Shown piece after piece: positions 34,186 to 45,511 of a stretch of DNA of 64,000 nucleotides. The position numbers and the translations under genes were made by a program. The stretch comes from Antedon mediterranea. Its lineage: Eukaryota; Echinodermata; Crinoidea; Comatulida; Antedonidae. Position 1 is the first letter of the stretch. Every line of letters starts with the position of its first letter. Below the pieces are notes generated by a model. That model did not search any database. It was not told the DNA's origin and saw only the letters and a list, made by a program, of their open reading frames with translations. The DNA lies in assembly GCF_964355755.1 (NCBI RefSeq), contig NC_092672.1:14318501-14382500 (forward strand), written 5' to 3'.

Positions 34186-35394
34186 CTATCTCACCTTATG
34201 TTTTTAAAAGTCCGTATACACCAAATTAATATTGTTAGGCCTACTACATTAAGTCACATTATTACACATTGGCCAAGTACTGTAAAAAATCATTTACATA
34301 GTACGCTAGTCAGATTAATTTTCGACAAATTCACAGTAGGGCCACTAATGTACGATGAACTGTGATTTCTGGTTTTCTTTTCAGAATACATCACATTCAA
34401 ATTATTGTATTTAAGTAATTAGGCCTACAAAAATAAATAATTTAATCTATAAAAAAACAAACAAATGATTTTGTATTTTGTATGTTAATATAGCAATATT
34501 AATGAATCTGTTATTTACTTGACGATATTTATTAATATCATTCAAAATGTTAAATTTCAATTATACCTTTCAAACATAGTTTAGTACAGGGGTACGCGAC
34601 TTGTGTGATGAAGAAATAGACAGTATAAACTCATTGATGCCAATGGATTTGAGGGTGAAGACAAAATGATAACATTTACGGAAGATTATTAATTAATTTA
34701 CTAATTAAATTCTAGAGACAGAACACATTTTGACGTTTCGATTCGAGACATGCTCATCTCAAAAATCCAAACGTCAGATTTTCAAATGTCTTCTTCTCTT
34801 ATTTGGAGTTACCCACATTATTTTGTCTGAAATTAGTGGACCTACTGGTTACGATACTTGCATTCAACAGACCACCAAATGAAGCGTTTGCGCCCTCTCG
34901 AGAGATACAACAATTAATTATCCGTTTTATCTGAGAGACTGGTCTATAACTTCAGATAAATTCTTGCTATACGATGAGGGCACGGCACTTTCAGTTGTAT
35001 AGAATTGTATTATTATGATTCTTTGTCCTTTGTGATTGAAGATTTGAAGATTGAATGATCTGATAAAAATTTTTTTAAATGACTGATTTTTCGCATATAA
35101 AAAAAGAAAAATTAAATTATAATGTTATTAGTATGTGTTATTTTCTATTATTGTACTTGGGCCAGTGGCCTACATACTATTGAATAAATGAATGAATGAC
35201 TGGGAGCATTGTGATTGGCACTGTTCTTGTTCTCTTTGGGGGATATTTGGTTTTGTTGTTGCATTTATATTCATTCCAATGAAAAATTTGAGCAAAATTT
35301 AGCCTTGTGTATTTATATAACCTGGTCACAAAGGTTAATATTTAGCTTTTCAGAGGCCGTATGGTGTAACAATACATTTTCTGCTATGTTGACT
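34186..35394. other. Intergenic with a retroelement-tail motif
   Basis: On the minus strand, 34725-34790 has TCGAATCGAAACGTCA with TGACGT upstream able to pair with ACGTCA, similar to the motif at 22010-22060. Otherwise AT-rich, no supported genes. Confidence 0.35.
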
Positions 35395-35622
35395 GCTGAA
35401 ATGACTGTTGACTGTTGACTGCTGAAATGACGTTGACTGTTGACTGCTGAAATGACTGTTGACTGTTGACTGCTGAAATGAGGTTGACTGTTGACTGCTG
35501 AAATGACTGTTGACTGTTGACTGCTGAAATGACGTTGACTGTTGACTGCTGAAATGACTGTTGACTGTTGACTGCTGAAATGACTGTTGACTGTTGACTG
35601 CTGAAATGACGTTGACTGCCGA
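35395..35622. repeat. ~51-bp minisatellite built of 25/26-bp halves
   Basis: Alternating units based on TGACTGTTGACTGCTGAAA, with and without an added CTGT, about nine half-units. On the minus strand it is open as repeats of VISAVNSQQSFQQSTVN, with no sign of being a gene. Confidence 0.93.
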
Positions 35623-36398
35623 TATATACTGCTGTGTAATATTTTTCTTTCATATTATTTCATTCAAATCTCACCAATTCCAGGATAGATAATATTATAA
35701 CAGATATTGCCTTTTATCGTCGATTATAACATTGAGATTTTCCTTAGTAATGCTTTTCTCATTACTAGCCTATAAATAAAAAAATATATAAATAATCCTT
35801 CGAGAAATAAAATTCGCTAGGAGAATCTCGAATGTTATAATAATCTATAAGCCGGCAATATCTGTACAGTATTTAATGGCATGTCTCAATCACATTATAA
35901 ATATTAATACTAAAAAAACTTGAAGGAAAAACATTGTTGTTTATGTTATTATTGAAGGTGTTGAAATAAGTAAAGAACTTTGAATCGATTTTCTTCCTGT
36001 AGAAATTAGTTTATTTTATTCACGATCATAGAAATGGAATAATATCGAATATTCTACAATAGATTACCTTAAATTATTCATGAAATTAAATTTGTACAAT
36101 AAAATCGAACGTTTCAGCAGCAGATGATCAATTAGATTATTACTGGTTCTCACAATAGAAGGATATTACTCTTTGATAATAATATTATAAGATACTTTTG
36201 ATGGTTATACACATTTTTCCTACTGCACACATTCACAAATTGAATACTATCGGCCATCTTAATCTAAATGCCCCACTTTTCTCCCAACATTTTGTTGGAT
36301 GTTTGTTCATTGCTATTGCACGCATAATGACCGCAATTGTACCGGGAAGGTGTTCGGGGTTCGTTTCATTAATGAGGAATAAAAACCGGAATTATACT
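35623..36398. other. Intergenic, nothing recognised
   Basis: AT-rich. The plus-strand frame at 36198-36527 runs into the following array and is not supported as a gene. Confidence 0.35.
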
Positions 36399-38206
36399 GG
36401 GAATGTTTTCAACTACCAAACCGTCATGGAGTGGATGAGTTTGTACTGGGAATGCTTTAAATTACTGGAGAGGTTTCAACTACCAAACCGTCATGGAGTG
36501 GACGAGTTTGTAATGGGAATGCTTTAAATTACTGGAGAGGTTTCAACTACCAAACCGTCATGGAGTGGACGAGTTTGTAATGGGAATGCTTTAAATTACT
36601 GGAGAGGTTTCAACTACCAAACCGTCATGGAGTGGACGAGTTTGTAATGGGAATGCTTTAAATTACTGGAGAGGTTTCAACTACCAAACCGTCATGGAGT
36701 GGATGAGTTTGTACTGGGAATGCTTTAAATTACTGGAGAGGTTTCAACTACCAAACCGTCATGGAGTGGACGAGTTTGTAATGGGAATGCTTTAAATTAC
36801 TGGAGAGGTTTCAACTACCAAACCGTCATGGAGTGGATGAGTTTGTACTGGGAATGCTTTAAATTACTGGAGAGGTTTCAACTACCAAACCGTCATGGAG
36901 TGGATGAGTTTGTACTGGGAATGCTTTAAATTACTGGAGAGGTTTCAACTACCAAACCGTCATGGAGTGGACGAGTTTGTAATGGGAATGCTTTAAATTA
37001 CTGGAGAGGTTTCAACTACCAAACCGTCATGGAGTGGATGAGTTTGTACTGGGAATGCTTTAAATTACTGGAGAGGTTTCAACTACCAAACCGTCATGAA
37101 GTGGACGAGTTTGTAATGGGAATGCTTTAAATTACTGGAGAGGTTTCAACTACCAAACCGTCATGGAGTGGATGAGTTTGTACTGGGAATGCTTTAAATT
37201 ACTGGAGAGGTTTCAACTACCAAACCGTCATGGAGTGGACGAGTTTGTAATGGGAATGCTTTAAATTACTGGAGAGGTTTCAACTACCAAACCGTCATGG
37301 AGTGGATGAGTTTGTACTGGGAATGCTTTAAATTACTGGAGAGGTTTCAACTACCAAACCGTCATGGAGTGGACGAGTTTGTAATGGGAATGCTATAAAT
37401 TACTGGAGAGGTTTCAACTACCAAACCGTCTTGGAGTGGATGAGTTTGTACTGGGAATGCCTTAAATTACTGGAGAGGTTTCAACTACCAAACCGTCATG
37501 GATTGGACTAGTTTGTAATGGGAATGCTTTAAATTACTGGAGAGGTTTCAACTACCAAACCGTCATGGAGTGGATGAGTTTGTACTGGGAATGCTTTAAA
37601 TTACTGGAGAGGTTTCAACTACCAAACCGTCATGGAGTGGACGAGTTTGTAATGGGAATGCTTTAAATTACTGGAGAGGTTTCAACTACCAAACCGTCAT
37701 GGAGTGGACGAGTTTGTACTGGGAATGCTTTAAATTACTGGAGAGGTTTCAACTACCAAACCGTCATGGAGTGGACGAGTTTGTAATGAGAATGCTTTAA
37801 ATTACTGGAGAGGTTTCAACTACCAAACCGTCATGGAGTGGACGAGTTTGTACTGGGAATGCTTTAAATTACTGGAGAGGTTTCAACTACCAAACCGTCA
37901 TGGAGTGGACGAGTTTGTAATGGGAATGCTTTAAATTACTGGAGAGGTTTCAACTACCAAACCGTCATGGAGTGGACGAGTTTGTAATGGGAATGCTTTA
38001 AATTACTGGAGAGGTTTCAACTACCAAACCGTCATGGAGTGGACGAGTTTGTAATGGGAATGCTTTAAATTACTGGAGAGGTTTCAACTACCAAACCGTC
38101 ATGGAGTGGACGAGTTTGTAATGGGAATGCTTTAAATTACTGGAGAGGTTTCAACTACCAAACCGTCATGGAGTGGATGAGTTTGTACTGGGAATGCTTT
38201 AAATTA
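36399..38206. repeat. 67-bp minisatellite, ~27 units
   Basis: The unit includes TACTGGAGAGGTTTCAACTA, CCAAACCGTCATGGAGTGGA and GGGAATGCTTTAAAT. Two main variants alternate: GGATGAGTTTGTACTGGG and GGACGAGTTTGTAATGGG. The array is interrupted by the insertion of P2 and resumes at 42112 in the same register. Confidence 0.97.
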
Positions 38207-39432
38207 TAGACAGGTTCCATTTCTCAAAAAACGGCCTAGAAAACGAATCAAGAAGCATTTTTGGGTAGAAGCTGGGATCCACTTGATTTAGGATATTTCG
38301 ACCTCGCTGATTACGAATATGGCGGATCCCAAGCGAAATTCGGCCATCTAAGCCCTTAATTTGCATAATTAAAAATGGCGGCCATTTTTTATAATTACCC
38401 TATATCTCGAGAACCACTAGTCACAGATAATTAATTTTGGTCTCAAAATGTTTTAAATATATGTTTTTATATTCACTTTAATGACACATTTTCTCAAAAA
38501 ATGGATGCAAGTCTTATTTCTGACATTTTGACCTTTGACCTTGATTTATCGTATCTCAGTAACCAATAATCGGAGAGACACGAAATAGGGCTCAAATTGT
38601 TCAGAAACTATACATTCATATTTATTATAATGAAATGTTTTTACAAAAAATGGCCGATTCTACAACTATTGACCTTTGAACTATTAGTCAAATATAATAA
38701 TATAACTTTGAAAATTGTGGTCTTATGAATTTTTTTTTCTTTTTAAATTGTTTAAAACATGTGTGTTTCTATCCAGTCTAATGGCACATTTTGTACAAGA
38801 ATGGCCGATAGTATGGTTATTGACCTTTAAACTATAGCATATAGGCCTACTGTATACTAAATATAATATAATTGCATAACTATGAAATTATTTATACACA
38901 ATAATAATTAGTAAAATTATAAAATTCACTGCCATCAAATATTATGTGTTATGATTTATATAGATTTAAAAAAAATTTGAACACGCAAGTTACATTTGTT
39001 GAAATTTGAAATTTGAAATTACCTGCCATCAATATGATGGAGTATGATTATAGATTTTTTTAAATGTGAACATGTCAGCTACATTTGGAAATTACCTGCC
39101 ATCAATATGATGGATTATGATTATAGATTTAAAAAAGAATTTGAACACGTAAGCTACATTTGAAAATTACCTGCCATCAATAGGATGGATTATGATTATA
39201 GATTTAAAAAAGAATTTGAACACATCAGCTACATTTGGAAATTTGGAAATTACCTGCCATCAATATGATGGATTATGATTGTATAGAGGCCTACCTGCCA
39301 TCAATATGATGGATTATGATTATAGATTTAAAAAAGAATTTGAACACGTACTAAGCTACATTTGAAAATTACCTGCCATCAATATGATGGATTATGATTG
39401 TATAGATTTAAAAGAAAATGTGAACACGTAAG

Positions 39433-40540
39433 CTACATTTGGAATGAACATGTTAAGGGCATCAGTTTAAGATCATTCATGCAAAGGTTTCCGTCATCTT
39501 TAGCGTTGTTACAGCGGCATAAAGCTGTACATGGTAGTTTTGACTTCTTGCACCTACATCTATTGGTTATGCATCGTGTCTTGCATCCACAATAAATCAT
39601 CTCTAACGAAGCAGTAGGAATAGCTTCATTTTTCAGAAGCACTGGTTGAAGTTTACCATTAGATAGCTCCCACCCAAAATCTGTTGGTGATGACAAATGC
39701 TGGATTGGCGATACAGCTTTTTTCCACCATACGAGTGCTTGGAAGTGTGCTCTTTTTATATGTTGGTGCACTGCATCGCTTGTTGGAGGTAATGCCTCTG
39801 TTTTTTTGGGTTTTTTTTAAAGCCTAACTTCATTGGTACTTTTAACTTGACAAACACCGTAAACGTAGCAAATGAATCTTTCCGATTTCATAATAACTTG
39901 GTCACTGATAGGTTTTCTCCCAGGTCTTTAATTAGTTCATAATTTTTTTTAATACTTGCCGATGCCTTTGAGTGACCACTTAGATATGAACAGGGAAGAG
40001 TTACATTACTGTATGTATGTATTAATGTAATTTAACTCTTCCCTGGATATGAGGTAGTATCGCATCCACTAATAGTGTGGAATGGAATCAGTGCTTTTGC
40101 ATAACCCTCGGGCAAGGCTTGAAAAATGTCTTTTATAGATACTTTCTTTTTTTTTTGGATGTCCCTGTCATCATCCATTTGGATACCATTCTTTGGTAGT
40201 GAGACACTAGAATCACTAGTACGTCTGTATTCCTAGAAGCAACTACTACTGTGTCGTATCGGACATTGGCAGCATGACAAGTCTCGTGTCCGATTCTTCA
40301 TGATCTGCGACCAGAGACAACGTATTCGTGTAGACTTTTGATGATTTAACAACTGATTCTTTCATAAATCCACCAGCTGTGACAATTTCTTTGTCTATAG
40401 GAGCTTGACGAATCAACTCCTCTGATAGAAATCGTGCCAGATCTGCTTTATTATCTTGTAATGCCTAAAAGTTTGACCAGCAATTTGGCAGCGGTATTTC
40501 ACCACTTTCTATAATTCGACGAATTGGTCTCTGTGTTTTG
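39433..40540 (-). pseudogene. Broken XPG/FEN1-like nuclease with Cys-rich C-terminus (transposon gene)
   Basis: Minus-strand translation with frame changes gives RPIRRIIESGEIPLPNCWS, an in-frame TAG, ALQDNKADLARFLSEELIRQ, IVTAGGFMKESVVKSSK, ADHEESDTRLV (~40277-40313), then after a frameshift VVVASRNTDVLVILVSH (~40211-40245), and a decayed HTISGCDTTS (~40051-40083). The C-terminal 113-residue open part follows: HIKRAHFQALVWWKKA, then YCGCKTRCITNRCRCKKSKL and PCTALCRCNN. This matches a widespread uncharacterised invertebrate family with the pattern ADHEEADTR ... DTDVLVLL ... TGCDTTS ... CxC. The acidic motifs and TGCD parallel the XPG-I region and LGCDY of FEN1. It is interrupted by a 55-bp hAT-type insertion at 39991, and the N-terminus is absent. 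Not functional. Confidence 0.72.
39991..40045. mobile_element. 55-bp hAT-type mini-MITE
   Basis: Termini CAGGGAAGAGTTACATTAC and its reverse complement (one mismatch) enclose a few bases. It is flanked by 8-bp near-duplications GATATGAA (39983-39990) and GATATGAG (40046-40053). CAGGG termini and an 8-bp duplication are hAT hallmarks. It interrupts the TGCDTTS region of the nuclease pseudogene. Confidence 0.75.
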
Positions 40541-40593
40541 GTTCATCTTTGTCTAGTGGTGCCCTTTATCGACAGTTTTAAGTTAGGCATGCC

Positions 40594-40979
40594 ATGTTAA
40601 AAAAAACAAAACCAGAGGCATTACCTCCAACAAGCGATGCAGTGCACCAACATATAAAAAGAGCACACTTCCAAGCACTCGTCTGGAAAAAAAAGCTGTA
40701 TCGCCAATCCAGCATTTGCCATCACCAACAGATTTTGGGTGGGAGCTATCTAATGGTAAACTTCAACCAGTGCTTATGAAAAATGAAGCTATTCCTACTG
40801 CTTCGTTAGAGATGATTTATTGTGGATGCAAGACACGATGCATAACCAATAGATGTAGGTGCAAGAAGTCAAAACTACCATGTACAGCTTTATGCCGCTG
40901 TAACAACGCTAAAGATGACGGAAACCTTTGCATGAATGATCTTAAACTGATGCCCTTAACATGTTCATTCCAAATGTAG
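40594..40979 (+). pseudogene. Inverted duplicate of the nuclease C-terminus (right arm)
   Basis: A plus-strand copy of the Cys-rich end. KKTKPEALPPTSDAVHQHIK is followed, after a one-base frame change near 40690-40720, by SPTDFGWELSNGKLQPVL and CGCKTRCITNRCRCKKSKL, ending with the same TCSFQM stop. It is almost identical to 39433-39771 read in reverse. It has no N-terminal part on this strand. Confidence 0.8.
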
Positions 40980-42111
40980 CTTACGTGTTCACATTTTCTT
41001 TTAAATCTATACAATCATAATCCATCATATTGATGGCAGGTTATTTTCAAATGTAGCTTAGTACGTGTTCAAATTCTTTTTTAAATCTATAATCATAATC
41101 CATCATATTGATGGCAGGTAGGCCTCTATACAATCATAATCCATCATATTGATGGCAGGTAATTTCCAAATTTCCAAATGTAGCTGATGTGTTCAAATTC
41201 TTTTTTAAATCTATAATCATAATCCATCATATTGATGGCAGGTAATTTCCAAATGTAGCTGACATGTTCACATTTAAAAAAATCTATAATCATACTCCAT
41301 CATATTGATGGCAGGTAATTTCAAATTTCAAATTTCAACAAATGTAACTTGCGTGTTCAAATTTTTTTTAAATCTATATAAATCATAACACATAATATTT
41401 GATGGCAGTGAATTTTATAATTTTACTAATTATTATTGTGTATAAATAATTTCATAGTTATGCAATTATATTATATTTAGTATACCTATGCTATAGTTTA
41501 AAGGTCAATAACCATACTATCGGCCATTCTTGTACAAAATGTGCCATTAGACTGGATAGAAACACACATGTTTTAAACAATTTAAAAAGAAAAAAAAAAT
41601 CATAAGACCACAATTTTCAAAGTAATATTATTATATTTGACTAATAGTTCAAAGGTCAATAGTTGTAGAATCGGCCATTTTTTGTAAAAACATTTCATTA
41701 TAATAAATATGAATGTATAGTTTCTGAACAATTTGAGCCCTATTTCGTGTCTCTCCGATTATTGGTTACTGAGATACGATAAATCAAGGTCAAAGGTCAA
41801 AATTTCAGAAATAAGACTTGCATCCATTTTTTGAGAAAATGTGTCATTAAAGTGAATATAAAAACTTATATTTAAAACATTTTGAGACCAAAATTAATTA
41901 TCTGTGACTAGTGGTTCTCGAGATATAGGGTAATTATAAAAAATGGCCGCCATTTTTAATTATGCAAATTAAGGGCTTAGATGGCCGAATTTCGCTTGGG
42001 ATCCGCCATATTCGTAATCAGCGAGGTCGAAATATCCTAAATCAAGTGGATCCCAGCTTCTACCCAAAAATGCTTCTTACACCATATTTCAGAGGAAATA
42101 GAACTTGTCTA

Positions 42112-42262
42112 TTACTGGAGAGGTTTCAACTACCAAACCGTCATGAAGTGGATGAGTTTGTACTGGGAATGCTTTAAATTACTGGAGAGGTTTCAACTAC
42201 CAAACCGTCATGGAGTGGATGAGTTTGTACTGGGAATGCTTTAAATTACTGGAGAGGTTTGC
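42112..42262. repeat. 67-bp minisatellite, continuation after P2
   Basis: Two further units and a partial third, same orientation and phase as 36399-38206, ending at AGAGGTTTG. Confidence 0.95.
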
Positions 42263-44528
42263 TGTCGCGGGCAGAGTTACTTATATTTGTACTTATATCT
42301 ATGAATGGTTTAGTATTGTGTATCTTCTCAGAGTTTACCAATTGCAAGATACAATCATTATTTTTATTTTTTTATTGTTTTTTTCACTGATTTTTAACTT
42401 AAATATGCCTATACTTTTGACTATACAAGAAACACATATCTAGCATCCATGCATATTATCGCACTAACATCCTCACGATATATGTTTATGCGCATGCGCA
42501 TTCGATGTAATCACAAATTATCATATTTACGTAAAACAAAATTGTACAGCCTAGTAATAAAATGGAATGGAAAATGATCGATGTTTTTCGATTTTTTTCT
42601 ACATCTAGGCCTAATTGTTGTTGGATCGCACTTTTATTGTCCATTATCAATAGTGAAATAAAATCGAAGAATTATTCGTTCAACATTTCAATAATTATTC
42701 GTTCTTAATTTTATTGAAACAAAAAAAACCATTTGTGTTCTTGATTAGAAATAATAATGCATTAGCATGACTAGTAAGACCCATAATGAAGCCACCATGG
42801 CATATCAACATGCATACAGAGACAGGGAATAGTAAAATAGAATTGCTCTGACATTTCTCAAATCTTATTTGCATTTTGGTTTAAAAAAAAACAAATATAC
42901 CACACTGAATAAGTAAGAGACGTTCGAAAATGCAAAGCTCTTGATTGAGTCATTTGTTTACCAACTTCAGTCATAGAACTAAAATCCTTTAAACTCCAAA
43001 AATCACATTGAATTTGTTTGTACTGTTCACATCTTGAATAAATGTAAATTTTATTTAGTCGAACTTTTGGTTGTCGTTTACCACTAGTACCATTGTTGCA
43101 CAGCAATTAAAAACAATTAGGCCTAAACAGCATTCGGAAAACACACCTATTCAGGACTAATCGTTTAACCTAAATGCGTTTAAATCGGCAATAACTAATT
43201 ATCTAACTTAGTACTAATTAATTACTAATTAGTATACTGGTTTTCATTAGTTGGTAAAATTCAATATGTTATGCTCAATTCTCAAATTCTTAAAACTCAC
43301 GTAAACGAATAATAATATATATCCATTGGTGGTCTATTGGTTATGTTCTAAATCGTCATGTTCATTTAAATATTCTTAAACTAGAATGTTTGAGTAGAAA
43401 CATATACAAAACGAAGGAATTTTCGTTTTGGAAAACCATTGCAGATATGTAATATTCATGTGTTAGTGAACGATACTATATCTTTTATAATCAAATTTCT
43501 ATAAAAAGTGTTGTCACCTGATGTTATGTATACATTAAATATCAATTGGCGCTTTTACGTCGTCTGCATACCATCATTTATTATTATTCTTCGAGTATTG
43601 AATCTCTTAAACAAATACATCTCACAATCTCCATGGTTTTCAAGTTAATAATCAACCCACACACTGCTATAAAACAATAAAGTATAACTTGCAGTTTGAT
43701 TAATTACAAATAAATATAAACAATTAACCACAGAGTGAATAAACAGTAAATTGAATAGAAAATGGAAGTTGATAAGGAAACAAAATTAATATGATATAGC
43801 CTACCTTCAAACAAACTAGCGTCATTATTACAAGATTGTTTCAGCAAACATGCAATTTCAACAATTTTAGTAATTTATTTGCAAACATAAACACCGTAAT
43901 ATTATTATTTATTTTTTATATAAATTATCGAAAGTTACGAAGTAGAACATGTGAATTGAAATTTAGAATAAAAATAAAGGAATAAAAGGAAAATTAGATA
44001 TGGCGAGGAGTGTAACATTCACTTCAATCAATCGCGCTGTTTAAAATAATATTAAGCTGATTAAAGATGATAAGAATAGCCAGAGTACCGTTTATGGTTA
44101 TGATTAAATCGCCTCTTGTATGTATTGCCTGTATGCTTAATTACTTACACATTTAATTATGATGTAGGTTTACGTCATTTATACTATTATATTTTACATC
44201 TAATAATCGACTCATAAATCCAATAGCGTAAAATTCAATATATTTCATTGTGAATGGTTGCTATGTAATATGCTACAAAACCCTAGAAAGATCGTTCCAG
44301 TTTGCAAACAGAGTTAAGTCATTTTGTTTTGTCATTACACTACTCGAGTAGAAATAATCATCATTGAACGAATATTAAATTACATATGTCTGTCCATATA
44401 GGTGGCGTGGTAATTATAAGTAAAGTGATACCTGCAGTTGTATACGGTTGAATAAGTCGATTTTTTGTCATTCAATTGATAATTTACTGGTGGCTTAGCA
44501 ACCTTTTATATAATAATAATGATGCATT
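42263..44528. other. Intergenic, upstream region of paralogue 3
   Basis: AT-rich with no supported coding frame. The minus-strand frame at 42858-43106 has no recognisable features. Confidence 0.35.
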
Positions 44529-44537
44529 TATATATAA
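44529..44537 (+). promoter_or_regulatory. Candidate TATA box of paralogue 3
   Basis: TATATATAA lies about 115 bases upstream of a strong donor AAAAAG/GTGAGT at 44651/44652. That is consistent with a transcription start near 44560 and a ~90-base non-coding first exon. Confidence 0.45.
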
Positions 44538-44559
44538 GACACAAGGAACAGCTAAGGTA

Positions 44560-44651
44560 ACTTTACGACGAGTAACTAACGGTTCGCACGGAAGTCTCCT
44601 TCATTTGGCCTACTGATAATCAACTAACTTATTTTATTCGTTTGAAAAAAG
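44560..44651 (+). other. Candidate non-coding first exon of paralogue 3
   Basis: Bounded downstream by the donor G/GTGAGT. The intron 44652-45478 ends in the acceptor CAATTTTATTTTCAG, 33 bases before the start codon at 45512. It contains no upstream ATG in the proposed span. Inferred from splice signals only. Confidence 0.4.
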
Positions 44652-45297
44652 GTGAGTAGGCTACTTTAGATTTGAAAAGAAAGTAAAAAACATTTAATCT
44701 AATAGGTACAGATGACATAAACCAGTTTTTCTTGTAATGTTTCATTTCAAGTTACTACTTGAATAGGCTATTATTTTCCATGGTTCAGGTTACGTTCCAA
44801 ATCAAATTACATTCCAATTCATTCTATCGCCTATTTTATATAAAAATATTAATAAAACCTTTTATTGTATTATCTGTATTTGAAATTTCACATTAACGGC
44901 TTTGCGATTCAGTCAGTTTACATATTTTATACATATTTTATATAATATATATTTAAAAATATTTACTCCCTTACATCCTTTTCCTGTTAAAATATCACGG
45001 CCGTGCATGTCTCCAACTTGGCATGCAACAACTTTTAATTTAATTTTTAATGAAACGGTGTTACTAACTAATGCGTAATTATTTCACATCCATCCAATAT
45101 TCCCGAGTTTACACATTGTATCTCACTGAAATATAATCATTTATTTAATCATTAATTTATAATTATTATACATTTGTGCTTATATAATTGTTTTTCAAAT
45201 AAATGGTTGTTTCTTTCGAAAGGTGTATTTGATATCGATAATTATCTAATTGAAACAATTCGCTTCGCACGTTAGCTTAATTATGTAAGAGAAATTA

Positions 45298-45455
45298 GCA
45301 CGAATACATAATAAATAATAATACATAATAAATAATAATACATAATAAATAATAATACATAATAAATAATAATACATAATAAATAATAATACATAATAAA
45401 TAATAATACAGAATAAATAATAATACATAATAAATAATAATACAGAATAAATAAT
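45298..45455. repeat. 17-bp AT-rich minisatellite in the 5' UTR intron
   Basis: About nine units of ACATAATAAATAATAAT with two ACAGAATAA variants, ending ~25 bases before the splice acceptor. Confidence 0.93.
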
Positions 45456-45511
45456 TAACAAATCAATTTTATTTTCAGGTTTATTCTATTAAATTATTAG
45501 CTATAAGAAAA

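Larger units (their letters stand above)
38207..42111. mobile_element. Palindromic DNA transposon P2, ~3.9 kb, with nuclease-like pseudogene
   Basis: It is inserted within the 67-bp array. The tips TAGACAGGTTCCATTTC and, reversed, TAGACAAGTTCTATTTC are flanked by TTA on both sides (38204-38206, 42112-42114), restoring the array's AAATTACTGG when one TTA is removed. The arms 38207-39831 and 40578-42111 are nearly identical reverse complements around a ~745-bp spacer. Each arm contains, from the outside in, a P1-like module (CTCGAGAACCACTAG, TTGACCTTTGACC), several ~75-bp repeats with CCATCAATATGATGG, and a Cys-rich coding segment. The spacer encodes the middle of a FEN1/XPG-like nuclease. 3-bp duplications plus an XPG-type nuclease recall Academ transposons, while TTA also fits PIF/Harbinger; the class is an inference. 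Confidence 0.8.

Noticed and set aside
35384-35653. Minus-strand frame of Gln/Ser-rich repeats
   Set aside because: Pure read-through of a 51-bp tandem repeat.
36198-36527. 109-residue frame entering the 67-bp array
   Set aside because: Most of it is translation of the minisatellite unit; no recognised domain or splice signals.
29323-38206. CRISPR-like repeat arrays (33-bp and 67-bp)
   Set aside because: Units are contiguous with no unique spacers, and the genome is clearly animal.
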